Shown here: piece by piece, positions 32,711 to 45,984 of the stretch | Numbering within the stretch: position 1 is the stretch's first letter | Layout of the letters: each line of letters starts with the position of its first letter | NCBI RefSeq assembly: GCF_963678635.1 | Contig: NC_087070.1 | Coordinates: 48,527,467-48,591,466, forward strand | From: Symsagittifera roscoffensis | Taxonomy: Eukaryota; Xenacoelomorpha; Acoela; Convolutidae | DNA length: 64,000 bases | Direction of reading: 5' to 3' | Notes under the pieces: model-generated | What the model was told of the DNA's origin: nothing | The model's input: the letters and a program-made list of their open reading frames with translations, nothing else | Databases searched by the model: none | Translations under genes and position numbers: made by a program

Positions 32711-35700
32711 GAAACTAAAAAACCATACATATCTCAAATTGCCTTACGCGAAAAATAATCTGTAGTCAGAAATTTGCGACTTCAGACGCACAAAAGTAGA
32801 AGTTTCTTTACACCCGAAACCAACAATTTTAACTTAATAACCTAATTTGTCAACCCTATGGTTAATGACCGCACTTTCTTGCAAAACTAATTTTCCATGG
32901 GTGTTTCAAGTCGCTCACTTTGCAAATTTCATGAATGTATAAGTTTAATACCGAAGGAAAACTGAACTTTGCACCAACTGCGACATATCAGATATAAAAC
33001 TGATCATAAACAAACCTGCAGCATTTTCCAAACTTTCAAAGTGTACAGTAACCAAGAAAAACTAAACACAGAGGCAAAAAGGAGCTTTCACATTACTTGC
33101 AATTGCACAAAAAAGCATTGCAAGATAGCATTTAGGAACGGAAAGGAAGCAACTAAGTCCAAAGAAAATGGAAAATGTTTCTTGAAAATCACAATTAAAA
33201 GCCTTCATTATGTTGTCTGGAATGATGTCTTTTTTGCAATAAACACGTTCAGAAACACATTTGATGGCGCTTAATGAATATTTAAAAACAATTTTTGAGC
33301 AAAAATAAGTTGCTGTCACGAAAAAATTTGAACCAATTTCTTCTCTGAGACTTTTAACATTTTGTTTAGAGGAAAACATACGAAAAATAGTTATCTCGAG
33401 CGACTTAAAGTTAGGTTAGTAGGCCAATAAAATTTAAGCCGAGATAATTTAAACCAAAAAAAAATTGAGCAAAAAATCAAAAAGAAACATACGAAGTCAA
33501 GGCTAGTAGAATTACAAATCGCAGGAGTAAATGAAAACCTAAAAAGCAATTACAAGGAAATCTGCATACAGTAAAAATTTCTACTATATGTTAACTACGC
33601 CGACAAAACATAAGCAGACAAATTATAAGCTTGAAGTTTTTCTGAAGATTTCCTCTTAGAAAAAAAAAACAGGACCTGTTTGGGTTCGAACCCAGGACAT
33701 TTGCCGTCCCAGGCCCATTCGTTACCTCCAGACTTAATCCATCGGGGACGCTTGAAAGTTTCAATTCATTATAAACCAAGATACCTAACAAGTGAATCTG
33801 TTGAACAATTTGTTAACCCGAAAAAAGCCTTCATTCCGATTTGACAAAAAACGTATATATTCAAGCGTAAACAATTTTTATATTGAAAAGTTTTTCGAAA
33901 ATTTTCACCCAGAAAAAATAGTCATGAAGAAAAAAGATATATTTAACAGTTGAGAAAATGTCGATCAAACATTTCACACAAATCAAACTTATAAAAATTT
34001 TAGAATTTCGATTAACCAGACCTATAGAAAACAAGTGAGACTAAATTATACTGATTTTTTCAAGGCTCACAAGACCAATTTCAAGAAGTTGCGAAGCAAT
34101 ATTACAATCTTTACACAAAAGCAAAGATGAACTTCTTAATGATTGGGACACATCAGATACAAAACTATTTCTAATACAAATTTACAGTATTTACCAAAAT
34201 CTGGAATTCTCATCACCAACGAAAAACTTTCAGACGAACTTATATTTCAAAGAAGCTCATTCAAAAAACCCACCCACAACAAATAGGGTAAACCAGAAAA
34301 ACAGATTCTCAACTTGAATAAGATGTCACACAAAAAAATCAAATGATTGCTTGACTGTCACTGAGAAAAATTTTATCAAAATAGTTTGCTTGAAAAGTAG
34401 TTGAGAAAAAATGATTCTCAAAAACTATTTCACACACAGAGCCGAAGCGAAGCTTCGCGCCACTTGCGACACGAGACAAACAAAAAAAACATATTTAATC
34501 GAAAAAATTAGATGCAGAATGGATTCACGCTTTAATTTCGACCGAACCGAAAACCTCAGATTTGAAATGACAGGTCTGAAAAAAGTCAAATTTTAAAAGT
34601 CGGGCAAAAAAAATAAAAAGTTTGATTTTCCGAAAGCATTAATTTTTTATGTAAAAAACTTTGTGAGTGTCTTGTCCGCTGATGCAGAAGAGCTTACCAC
34701 AACTCAATATCTCCAAGACTCTAACGGAAACTGCAGGCACATGGGAGTGAGCGGTCTTTCATTTGATGGAACTTTGAATTAATACATGTACCTGATAGCA
34801 AATATCGGTTCACAAAACAGAAGTTTTTCTAGGCAAGGTAATTGAAATTAAAAAACCATTCATATCTCAAATTGCCTTACGCAAAAAATAATCTGTAGTC
34901 AAAAGTAGAAGTTTCTTTACACCCGAAACCAACAATTTTAACTTAATAAACTAATTTGTCAACCCTATGGTTAATGGCCGCACTTTCTTGCAAGACTAAA
35001 TTTTCATGGGTGTTTCAAGGCGCTCACTATGCAAATTTCTTGAATTTATAATTTCAATATAAAACTGATCATAAACAAAACCTGCAGCATTTTCCAAACT
35101 TTCGAAGTGTACAGTAACCAAGAAAAATTAAACACAGAGGCAAAAAGGAGCAGAAGCTTTTCACATTACTTGCGATAGCACAAAAAGCATTTCAAGATAG
35201 CATTTTGGGAACGGAAAGAAAGCAACTAAGTCCAAAGAAAATGAAAAAAGTTTCTTGAAAATCACAATTAAAAACTTTTAATATATTGTCTGGAATGATG
35301 TCTTTTTTGCAATAAACAAATTCAGAAACACAATTGATGGCGATTAATGAATATATAAAAGCAATTTAATCTATCATATGGTAACTACGCCGACAAAACA
35401 AGCAGACAAATTATAAGCCGGAAATTTTACTGATTTTTTCCCCTTGGAAAAAAAGAGGACCTGTATAGATTCAAACCCAGGACATTTGCCGTCCCAGGCG
35501 CATTCGTTACCTCGAGACTTAATCCACCGGAGACGCTTGAAAGTTTCAGTTCATTATAAACCAAGATATCAAGTGAATCTGTTGAACAATTTGTTAACCC
35601 GAAAAAAAAGCCTTCATTCCGATTTGCCGAAAAACGTATATATTCAAGCGTAAACAATTTTTATAATGAAATGTTTTTTGAAAAATTTCACCCAGAAAAA

Positions 35701-38700
35701 ATAACCATGGAGAAGAAACACATATTTAACAGTTGAGCAACCTTTAATTTCGACTGAACCCAAAACCTCAGATTTGAAATGACAGTTCTGAAAAAAGTCA
35801 AATTTTATAACTCGGAAAAAAAATATAATTTTTTTCCGAGGGGCAATAATTCTTTATGTAAAAAACTTTGTGTGTGTCTTGTCCGCTGATGCAGAAGAGC
35901 TTCCCACAACTCATTATCTCCAAGACTCTAACGGAAACTGCAGGCACACATGGGAGTGAGCGGTCTTTCAATTGATGGAACTTTGAATTCATACATTTAC
36001 CTGATAACAAAAATCGGTTCACAAAACAGAAGTTTTTCTAGACAAGTTAATTGAAATTAAAAAACCATTCATATCTCAAATTGCCTTACACAAAAAATAA
36101 TCTGTAGTCAGAAATTTGCGATTTCAGACGCACAAAAGTAGAAGTTTCCTCACACCCGAAACCAACAGTTTTAACTTAATAACCTAATTTGTCAACCCTA
36201 TGGTTAATGGCCGCACTTTCTTGCAAGACTAGTTTTTCATGGGTGTTTCAAGGCGCTCAGTTTGCAAATTTCATGAATGTATAAGTTTAATACCGAAGGA
36301 AAACTGAACTTTGCACCAACTGCGACATATCAGATATAAAACTGATCATAAACAAACCTGCAGCATTTTCCAAACTTTCAAAGTGTACAGTAACCAAGAA
36401 AAATTATACACAGAGACAAATGGATCTTTTCACATTACTTGCGGTAGCACAAAAAACCATTGCAAGATAGCATTTAGGAACGGAAAGGAAGCAACTAAGT
36501 CCAATGAAAATGGAAAAAGTTTCTTGAAAATCACAATTAAAAACTTTCAATATGTTGTCTGAAATGATGTCTTTTTTGCAAAAAGCACGTTCAGAACCAC
36601 ATTTGATGGCGATTAATGATTATATAAAAACAATTTAATCCTGAATATATAGAAACAGTTTATTCTATTAGATGGTAACTACGCCGACAAAACATAAGCA
36701 GACAAATTATAAGCCGGAAATTGTTCTGAATTTTTCCCCTTAGAAAAAAAGAGGACCTGTTTAGACTCGAACCTAGTTCATTTGCCGTCCCAGGCCCATT
36801 CGTTACCTCCAGACTTAATCCATCGGAGATGCTTGAAAGTTTCAATTCATTATAAACCAAGATACCAAGTGAATCTGTTGAACAATTTGTTAACCCGAAA
36901 AAGCCTTAATTCCGATTTGACAAAAAAGGTATATATTCAAGCGCAAACAATTTTTATATTGAAAAGTTTTTTTGAAAATTTTCACCCAGAAAGAATTGTC
37001 ATGGAGGAAAAAACATATATTTAGCAGTTGAGAAAATGTCGATCAAACATTTTTTACAAATCAAACTTGTAAAAACTTTAGAATCTCGATTAACCAGACC
37101 TATAGAAAACAAGTGAGAACAAATTATACTGATTTTTTCAAGGCTCACAAGACCAATTTAAGGAATTTGCGAAGCAATTTTACAATCTTTACACAAAAGC
37201 AAAGATGAACTTCGTAATGATTGGGACACAGCAGATACAAAACTATTTCTAATACAAATTTACAGCATTTACCAAAATCTGAAATTCTCATCACCAACGA
37301 AAAACTTTCAGAAGAACTTACATTTCAAAGAAGCTCATTCAAAAAACCCAACCAAAACAAATAGGATAAACCAGAAAAACAAATTCTCAACTCGAATAAG
37401 ATTTCACACAAAATTATCAAATGATTGCTTGCCTGTCGCTGAGAAAAATTTTATCATAATAGTTTGCTTGAAAAATAGTTGAAAAAATGTTTCTCAAAAA
37501 CCATTACACACACAGAGGCGAAGCGAAGCTTCGCGCCACTTGCGACACGAGACAAACATAAAAAATTAATTAATCGAAAAAAAGTTAGATGCAGAATGGA
37601 TTCACGCAACCTTTATGTAAAAAACTTTGTGAGTGTCTTGTCCGCTGATGCAGAAGAGCTTCCCACAACTCATTATCTCCAAGACTCTAACGGAAATTGC
37701 AGGCACACATGGGAGTGAGCGGTCTTTCAATTGATGGAACTTTGAATTAATACATTTACCTGGTAGCAAAAATCGGTTCACAAAACAGAAGTTTTTCTAG
37801 GCAAGTTATTTGAAACTAAGAAACCATTCATATCTCAAAATGCCTTGCGCGAAAACTAATCTGTGGTCAGAAGTTTGCGATTTCAGACGCACAAAAGTAG
37901 AAGTTTCTTTACACCCGAAACTAACAATTTCAACTTAATAACCTAAATTGTCAACCCTATAGTTAATGACCGCACTTTCTTGCAACAATAACTTTCCATG
38001 GGTGTTTCAAGGCGCTCACTTTGCAAATTTCATAAATATGTAATTTAAATACCGAAGGAAAAGTGAACTTTGCACCAACTGCAACATATTAGATATAAAA
38101 CTGATCAGAAATAAAACCTGCAGCATTTTCCAAACTTTCAAAGTGTACAGTAACCAAGAAAAATTATACACAGAGACAAATGGATCTTTTCACATTACTT
38201 GCGATAGCACAAAAAAAGCATTGCAAGATAGCATTTAGGAACGGAAAGGAAGGACACATCAGATACAAAACTATTTCTAATACAAATTGACAGTATTTAC
38301 CAAAATCTGGACTTCTCATCACCAACGAAAAACTTTCAGACGAACTTACATTTCAAAGAAGCTCATTCGAAAAACCCACCCACAACAAATAGGGTAAACC
38401 AGAAAAACAGATTCTCAACTCGAATAAGATTTCACACAAAAATATCAAACGATTGCTTGCCTGTCACTGAGAAGAAATCTATCAAAACAAATTGCTTGAA
38501 AAGTAGTTGAGAAAAAGTGTTTCTCAAAAACTATTTCACACACAGAGGCGAAGCGAAGCTTCGCGCCACTTGCGACACGAGACAAACATAAAAAAATATT
38601 TAATCGGAAAAAAATTAGATGCAGAATGGATTCACGCAACCTTTAATTTCGACCGAGTTCAAAACCTCAGATTTGAAATGACAGTTCTGAAAAAAGTCAA

Positions 38701-38900
38701 ATTTTAAAAGTCGGGCAAAAAAAAATTAAAAAAATTTGACTTTTCCGAGGGGCAATAAATTTTTATGTGAAAAAATTTGTGAGTGTCTTGTCCGCTGATG
38801 CAGAAGAACTTCCCACAACCCATTATCTCCAAGACTCTAACGGAAAGAAACTGCAGGCACACATGGGAGTGAGCGGTCTTTCAATTGATGCCTTTTTTGA

Positions 38901-39620
38901 AAAACAAATTTTCTCAGAAAAACAATTTTTTTTTTTTCAAAACGTGAAAAAGTTTTCCAAAAAAGGATTTACAATAAACCGACTTTTAAACATAAAATCA
39001 ACTTGAAAAATGAGTATAACAGTGTTAAAAGTGTGGTTCCCTTGAAACGACCCAAAATTAGCTCATTGAATTGATATAAAAAGACCGAGGATTTTTTTAG
39101 CGAAACAAAAAGAAACAGAAGGAAATACGGAGTCGAGGAAAAAAATTACAAAGTGTAAGCGTAATCACTAAAAGCAACATTAAACAAGAATGCGCGGAGC
39201 AAATTAAAACGATTTTAAAATGTGACAATTAATCCTACAACAGAAGAGCAGACAAATGCTTGGCCGAAAATTTTATTTGAAACAAATTTTTCTGGTTAAA
39301 AAAAAACAGGTTCTTTGCCATCTCAGGCATATTCGTTATCTCTAAGTTATTTTGGTCAAGAAATTTAAATACACTATAAAACAAGGTAGAGATGAGCCCA
39401 GACGTCTTAATGAGTCCTGTGAACAAAGTTGTTTCCCTGGAAAAAGCCTGTCTAGTACCCGATTACAATACTCTTGCTTATCGCAAGTTTAAAAAAACCA
39501 GTTTGAGAAATCCGATTACCAGCCAAACGGAACAATTTTAAAAATTTTCACGTTACAATTAAGCTAAATGGGCAGAATCAATTATTTCAACAATATGATT
39601 GTTACACAAAACAATGAACA
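38901..39620. other. Gene-free spacer
   Basis: Contains one AACGACCCAAAATTAGC scrap and a degenerate tRNA-like block near 39310. Nothing else was recognised. Confidence 0.4.
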
Positions 39621-39624
39621 ATGA

Positions 39625-39835
39625 TGAAACACAGAAGCGATGTTGTGCTTCGCTAATACTAGCGATGAAACGGAAAAAAAAACAGCTCGACAAAGTGAAT
39701 TGAGAAAAATTTGAAAAATTTCTGAAAAAACTTTTGTTGCTCATCGGAATCAAACCAGCGACCTCGAGATTAAGACTCTCACGTCCTTCCCACTCGGTCG
39801 GTCACCGGCGCTTATCAATCGAAAACAAGCCAAAA
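39625..39835 (-). repeat. tRNA-derived SINE-like copy abutting the LINE
   Basis: The plus strand reads ACACAGAAGCGATGTTGTGC, AAACAGCTCGACAAAGTGAA, then TCGGAATCAAACCAGCGAC (B-box complement) and CCCACTCGGTCGGTCACCGG. Same family as 15368-15555. Its tRNA-like end lies directly against the truncated 5' end of the LINE. Confidence 0.55.
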
Positions 39836-39839
39836 ACAA

Positions 39840-42175
39840 AGCAGGGAACACTTGACATTTCCCTTGCATCGCAATCCACTTTACTTTCTTCATCCTGGAC
39901 CTCAATCAAATCCACTGCCTCCGACAACCTCCCAATACTCATAGAGTTACCACTCGATAACGACACACACTTCTCTCCGAAAAAGACACACATAAATTTC
40001 CTCAGAGCTGATTGGCGGCAATTTACCGCGGATTGAGGAGAGTTTCCTCGCTTCGAGATTCACTTTTCAAATGCCGCCGGCAAGAAATACTTCAAGAACC
40101 TGGTGCTCAAAGCAGCACGCCACCATATTCATGCCGGGTGTCACTGCCACTACAACCCGTCTTCTACTCCGAGGTCAGCTCCTCTTACTGCTAAAAGAGA
40201 CCGCGGCCGCCACAACAATTAGCCCACTGAAACACATCTTCCCAACTTAACTCCCACCTCAGACAGCCAAAAACAGCCACAGCCGAAGACTGTGATGAAT
40301 CAGACAGCCAAAAACAAGATAAAGAAATGGCGTAAGCTCCTTCAGACCTTTGATTACAGCATTGGTGCAAAAAAGTTCTGGAAAGTGTTACGCTCCCAAA
40401 ACAGATCAAGGCCAGTGGTAGCTAGACACTCTGCTACGTTTGGCGCTAAAACTATAACCTCGAACACTGATATAGCCAGCGCGTTTTATAAGTATTTTAC
40501 GAGTGCTAGAAACCATGCCTCCGACAAATTATTCAGGATAACAAAACGCAAATTGCTATCTTTTCTCTGTCTGATAGCCTAACTTTCGCCTGACAACAAA
40601 TTAAACAAGCCATTGCGGATAGCAAACCCTCACGAGCACTCCTTCCAGATGGCCTAAGCAATGTCTACCTCAAACAGCTCGGACTTTGGCACTTGATTAC
40701 TTGACTCATTTGTTTAACTTTTCGCCGTCTGATAAAATAATCCCGAAATGTGGGTTAAATCTCAGCCAATCCCCCTGCCGAAACCTAAAAAGGACTATAA
40801 AATTTCCTCGTCGTACAAGCGTGTTTCCCTAGTGTTCCCAGCTGTCAAAAACTTAAAGAGGCTCATCCATCCTTTTTTAACAAAGCACCTCCCAAATGCC
40901 ACCCACCAACACGGGTTCCGTCCTTTCCAATTCATCACAACCGCTCTCCACTCTTGAATTTTTTAGCACTGATGGTTTTAACCAAAACCGCCCTCCATTA
41001 TGTACTGTTATTGCCGCCCATGATCTTTCAAAAGCATTGAAATGGTATGTCCTAGAAAACTAGTGGAACTCCGTTGCCAAAAGGTACAGTTCGCTGGCTG
41101 AGCAACTACTTATGTGGCCTACAAGCCACCACTATTTGTAAAAACCAAGTAACCCCGCACAGAACTGTTCACCGTGGCCTTCGCGAGGGCTCTAGTTTAT
41201 CACCAACTTTTTAAAATTTCTACGTCCATGACGCCTCTCCACCCCCCAAAATGTTCAACTCACCTCATACGCTGATGATTTCCACCCCTTCGCCCAGAGC
41301 CCGGACGCTTATAATACCAATCTAATAAAAGTTAGGGGTTACCTTTGACCCAACCCGATGCTTTGGAACTCACTGGGCTGATCAGGCTCGTCGCAGTATA
41401 GGAGTTCTGAAAGCGTTAGCCGGTTACTCTTGGGGTCAGCCTAAAGAAATCCTGGCTTTAACTTACAAAGCCTTAAGTCGTCCTGTTTTGGATTATGGGC
41501 GCACACCGCCGCTAAAATTTCTATCAATCACCTGCGCTCAAAATCAAAACCTCCGTGTTATCACTGGCTCAACTCTTATGAGCTCTAATGCTCAACTGCA
41601 CAGTGCAGTCGAAGTCCTGAACGTTCCAAACCATCACTCCCTGCTCAATTTTTACTCTCCACATACCCTTCACGTCAGCCAAATCATTTTTTTTTCACTC
41701 TTACCCCACCCCCAAATCAAATTCAAGAAATCATTTTAAGTGCTTTTAAAGACGACACAGACTCCTTGTTAACCGACCAAAGTCCGTCACTAACTCTTAA
41801 CGACTCAGAAGAAGTTTCCACTTTCGATTTGTAACCAAGTTCCTAGCAGAAACCCCTCTCTCAAGAGTCATTTGTATTCCGCCTTGAAGCATCACCCCTC
41901 TTAACAGTCCATTCCCAGAACCACCCGCTGTATGCTTTCCCAATTAAGGTCTGGTTAAAGTCGGTTTTTAAGCATTCAGCTCGCCCCCTGAGACAACCAA
42001 AATTCCCCATTTTGCCCTAACTGTAAACTGTCGCCCCACACTAGTTGCCAAATTTTCAACTGCACTAGAAATCCCTCCCCTTTTGTTCTCGCACACCTAA
42101 GGCCGGTAGAACTAGCGAAGTTCCTTAGCCTGGAGACAGACAAGCAGTACAAGCCCTACATGGGCTAAAGAAAGA
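39840..42175 (+). mobile_element. Jockey-like LINE, 5'-truncated and degenerate
   Basis: Pieces of one ORF2 in order: the end of the endonuclease (TLDISLASQSTLLSSSW, then SDN-LPILIELPL and RADWRQF, about 39840-40036); the linker before the polymerase (KKWRKLLQTFDYSIGAKKFW, about 40310-40560); the reverse transcriptase (PLPKPKKDYKISSSYKRVSL with HQHGFRPFQF, about 40755-40957); the post-RT domain (GVLKALAGYSWGQPKE, ALSRPVLDYG, QNQNLRVITG, about 41400-41740); and the terminal Cys motif region near 42010-42080. Frames change several times, so it is inactive. The 3' end runs into an AAAG microsatellite (42165-42185), a usual LINE tail. Divergence suggests it is old. Confidence 0.85.
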
Positions 42176-42185
42176 AAGAAAGAAA

Positions 42186-42780
42186 ACAGGGAATAAATGC
42201 TATGAAATTTCTCATGCTACAGCTAGTGATTATTGCAAAAAAGCCATCAAATTGACTTTACACTATGCTAAATACACTATGCTAAACACCTATGGTTAAC
42301 CTATGGCTAAATACACTATGGTATTAATACACTATGCTAAAAACCTAGCAAGTGTGAACAACAAGAAACAACAGATTTTATGATTAATCGGAAAGAAAAC
42401 AAAACCTGGAAAAGTAAATAACAGATGATATCGAAACCAAGTTTTAAGACGTTTGCAGCGTTACGCGTTCACAAAAAACTGAAGACGAGTACGAATTAAT
42501 GACAAAAAAAGGAGGAAATTCGTTTGTTTTTGTTGTAAAATATATGTTTTTCAAGATCCACAAACACAATTAACAAACTGAATTACATTGCCACATCAAA
42601 CAAAGCAATATCTATAACACAGATTCTCACCACTTGCAATACAAAATTCAAAAAAAAAAACAGTCAAAAAAAGAAAACTGAAAAAAAAACCTAGTTGAAC
42701 CGAAACTCGATACAAGATTACAAAAAACCCTATTAAATCTAAGGTGTTTGTGTCAAATTTTGTGTATTTCTTCTTACTCA
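42186..42780. other. Spacer with short direct repeats
   Basis: The words TACACTATGCTAAA and CCTATGGTTAA recur between 42255 and 42350 as a small tandem cluster. The rest is AT-rich with no assignable feature. Confidence 0.5.
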
Positions 42781-42784
42781 TGCG

Positions 42785-44560
42785 GGATGAAATGCTATAC
42801 TTTCAAAAACTGGACTTCGTCTAAAATTATAGTTTTGCTCAGAAGTGAGAAGAGTTTAAGTTTTTGAGATATTGGAACATTCCTACAGAGAAAACAGTTT
42901 TCATCGACGAAACTTTTTTTCTTAGAGATAGCTAAGATTTTACCGCTACTGTATGGAACATTTTCGCAACCGGTTCTTTCGGATGAACCCTTCATCTCAG
43001 GTTTGCTAGGGTAAAGAAAAATCAAGTTTCTAGACAACTGTCAAAAGTTCAAAAACTTGACGTTCCGAAATCCAAAACATTTTTTCTGCAAACACTAGAA
43101 CGTTGGCGATTAAGCAGAGAAGATTCAGAAAAAAAACCAAGTTTCTTGATTGAACACTTAACCTGCGAATTGGCAACGCAGGTTTCGAGAAAAGTGGAAA
43201 AGTTCAAAAACTCTGACTTTTCCGAGGGCCATAAAATTGGTTTACATTTTTTACAGCGTATTAAAAATAGCATCCCGCAAATCGTTCTTTGGATTGAACG
43301 ACAAAGGTAGGGCAGTTATTGTTAAAAATCAAATATTTTCAAAATAGATAAAAAAACAAAAATTTACTTTTCGGAGGGCCATTATTTTTTGCGTAATAAA
43401 AAAATAGTCGTATTCAGTTATGCAGGAGAGCTTTACACAACCAGTTACTCCGATTGAAGTTAAGTTTCAGATTTAGGAAAACTGTTCTCGAGAAAAGTTT
43501 TAAAAAAATTTTTAAAATGAGCATAGCATCTTTGTTTTGAAACCTAAGTCTTTTAGTTGTCAAGAAAATTCGAAATTTCAAATAAACGTCAAAAAATCAA
43601 AAACTTGACTTTTCCCAGGTTAATACCTTTCTGGGTAACAAAATTTGTGTGTTTCTGCTATCACAGGGTAGCTTCACAACAAACGGTATCTCCATTGAAC
43701 TTACAATCTCCAATTTGAGAGCGTGGTTTTCGAGAAAAATCAACACGAGGCGAAGCTGCCCTTCGCAAATACTAACGAGAACAGGACAAAAAGCAGCTTT
43801 ATAAAGTGAAATAAGGAAAAGAAAAATAAGTCTCGAGTTAGCACAACTTTGCTACCTATCGGATTCGAAGCTGCGAGCTCGGGATTTGAAATCTCACGCC
43901 TTGCCTGCGCGGGCACGAATTTTCAACAACCGACAAACACTAGTGACAAAAAAAGCAGCTACATATACTAATAAGTTGCCAATCCAATGCAGCACAAGGG
44001 GCACCAAATAAAAATATACATAATTTGGGATGTAGTAACTTGGGGAATACGACAAATTGAAGGCATTTACGCTAAATTTGCATGTAATAATTTCGAAAGC
44101 ATTAGGCTAATTGTGTATAATTTAAGAATTTCAAAATTACTGCGAGATATATTGACTTGGAAACTTTCTGAAAATTTTATTATTGTTCTGATATTTGAAG
44201 CAAATAGCTTTTCTCGGTTCACTTGATGCACTTAAATTCTATAACTGTGTTAAATTATTACTAATTGGATATAAAAACGCATGTTATCAAAAAGCATGCG
44301 ACTTAGATTATTCGACATTTGCGACTCAGATTTTAAAAAAATCAAACAATTATAAGACGCTCACTTAAGTTTATTAGTGTACAAAAACTGAAAAATGGTC
44401 AAAAATAAAGAGTTTGACTTTTTTTAGGGCCATACTTTTTGTTTACAAAAATTTGAGCGTAGCAGCTCGTGCAGCGGAGCTTTCCAAATCCCTTTCTAAC
44501 CATTGAAAGCAAAATCTCAGATTTGGGAGGGTAGTTTTTGAGACAACACAAAATCTAAAA
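42785..44560. repeat. Degenerate array of 200-250 bp units, interrupted by a TA-flanked element
   Basis: Recurring words are AAAxxTTGACTTTTCCGAGG then GGCCATAAxTTTTTG, CAGxxATGCAGGAGAGCTT, CACAACCAGTTACTCC and a CTCAGATTTGxGAxxACTGT block (marks near 43207, 43364, 43605 and 44415, with a vaguer one near 42800). The same word order occurs in the 34.7, 35.9 and 38.8 kb blocks of the larger array, so the two arrays are related. The run is broken at 43741-44340. Confidence 0.6.
43741..44340 (-). mobile_element. TA-flanked composite element, diverged reverse copy
   Basis: The plus strand begins CACGAGGCGAAGCTGCCC, passes the tRNA-like module complement (TCGGATTCGAAGCTGCGAG) and continues with GCAGCTACATATACTAATAA, TTGCCAATCCAATGCAGCAC and the TTCTCGGTTCACTTGATGCA block seen in the other long copies. 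Its far end near 44340 is degenerate, and a clean TA duplication is not visible. Confidence 0.6.
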
Positions 44561-45453
44561 ATTTGGGTCAAATATCCCCCACAGATGTTTTCGAAGGCTA
44601 CAGACTGTAGGGTGAAATAAAAAACAATTAGGCATTGAACGGTCTTTAGACCCTTGGCGAGTGGGCGGTATTACCAATGATACTCCTTTTTTGAAATCAG
44701 GAGAGTAATTTGAGAAAAACTGAAATTTTTCCCAAGAGTCAAAAAATAAACAACGAAATAAAAAACCCAATCCCATTCATTTTCATGATACCCGTTTTTC
44801 TCAAACAGAAGTTCAGGACAAACATGTTAAGCAAAACATTTGAATTAGCAATAGAACAAGACTTAAGAAGCGGATACAAAGTCGACAATTTTCGAGCAGA
44901 CACCAATTAAACAAGTTTTAAGCATACAAGTTTCAAGTCCCCATAAAATTCCAAACAAAAACACTCTCAACTTACAAGATGTTTGCTTACAAAATAAGAA
45001 AAATCCGTGATGTTGCATCCAAGCCCACAAAACGTGAGCTGACAAATGAAAGTCCGACAACTCAACTTTTACCTACTGAAGAAAAACAAGCACCTGCCGT
45101 GACTTGTACCCCAGACCTTAGTGTCCAAAAGCAAACACGTTGCCTCCAGGCCAAATAAGAATGGAACTGGAAGTTGACAAGGGACCTGGAAGCTCAATTT
45201 CTTGTAAAAGAAGTTGTTTACGGGAAAAAAATTATAGTTCCCGATTACAAGACACTTGCTATCGCAAGTAAAATTAAACTTTGAAAATTGACAACAAAAA
45301 ATTGCATTCACTCACAAAAACAATTTCACGGTAAAAATTTTGAACATTAGACAAAATATTTCGGATGTGTGCAATAAACGCAGTCAATTTACAAAGAAAG
45401 CCTTGTCACATCGGTAAATAACATTGCGTAAATCATTCAAAACAGTAATATAA

Positions 45454-45984
45454 TTAGGCCACTAACTTAAAATAAAAATGGAACAAATTAATGAACAACG
45501 AATGGACAACTCGATCAATTTTAGTGAACCGAATCAACACCCTGATGTTAAATGACTCTGAATTCAAAAATAGTGTTAGCGTATATTCCTCTTTAAACAG
45601 CATTCCAATAATGGATTTTGGAAAAAAAAACGTAACTGAGCCTAACAAAACAAAGTAGAAAATCAAAAAATATAACCAGAATACAGTTGGAAAAGAGTCA
45701 ATGGACTTAAGAAAACAGCAAAAAATTCCTTTTTCTTTCAAAAAAAATTTCACGATTCGAATTTCGAAGTAAAAAAAATTCTGGTCTTACAGCTCTTTCA
45801 CTTTCAAGAATTTATAAATGACACTTCGATAAAACTAACTCAATTTAAAAGAAAAGCGGATCAATAGGTAAGGTTTATATTCCAATGAGAAAACTGAAAA
45901 AAAAATCTCGAAATTAGAAGTCAATCACGTTTTTCGTGACATTTACACTTTTGCTGTTCGTCAATCGAGTTTGTCTTCTTTTTA
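45454..45984 (-). repeat. Hairpin-family copies, reverse orientation
   Basis: On the plus strand AATACAGTTGGAAAAGAGTC and GACTTCTAATTTCGAG-complement words mark two pieces (about 45640-45760 and 45850-45984). The second piece ends at CGAGTTTGTCTTCTTTTTA, exactly where the next element begins, the same TA position in the family as the insertion at 14910. Confidence 0.55.

Larger units (their letters stand above)
30526..38900. repeat. Irregular array of related 1.2-2.4 kb units
   Basis: Five units can be followed by their leader TCTTGCAAGACTAxxTTTCC (about 30520, 32880, 34990, 36224, 37982). Shared blocks in variable order are CACCAACTGCGACAxATCAG, a GGAACGGAAAGGAAGCAACx block, a tRNA-like block, GGTAACTACGCCGACAAAAC, and GTCCGCTGATGCAGAAGAGC (about 34674, 35879, 37640, 38791). 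CGAAGCGAAGCTTCGCGCCA occurs at about 34441, 37517 and 38545. Unit length varies because blocks are lost or swapped, which points to repeated unequal exchange. No coding frame of substance is present. Confidence 0.75.

Noticed and set aside
32969-33379. Overlapping ORFs of about 100 codons on both strands
   Set aside because: They are frames of the segmental array; sibling units break them, so they are not genes.
30526-38900. LTR-type or virus-like element
   Set aside because: Long direct repeats are present, but there is no primer-binding site, polypurine tract or gag/pol/capsid-like frame; the repeats are a tandem array.
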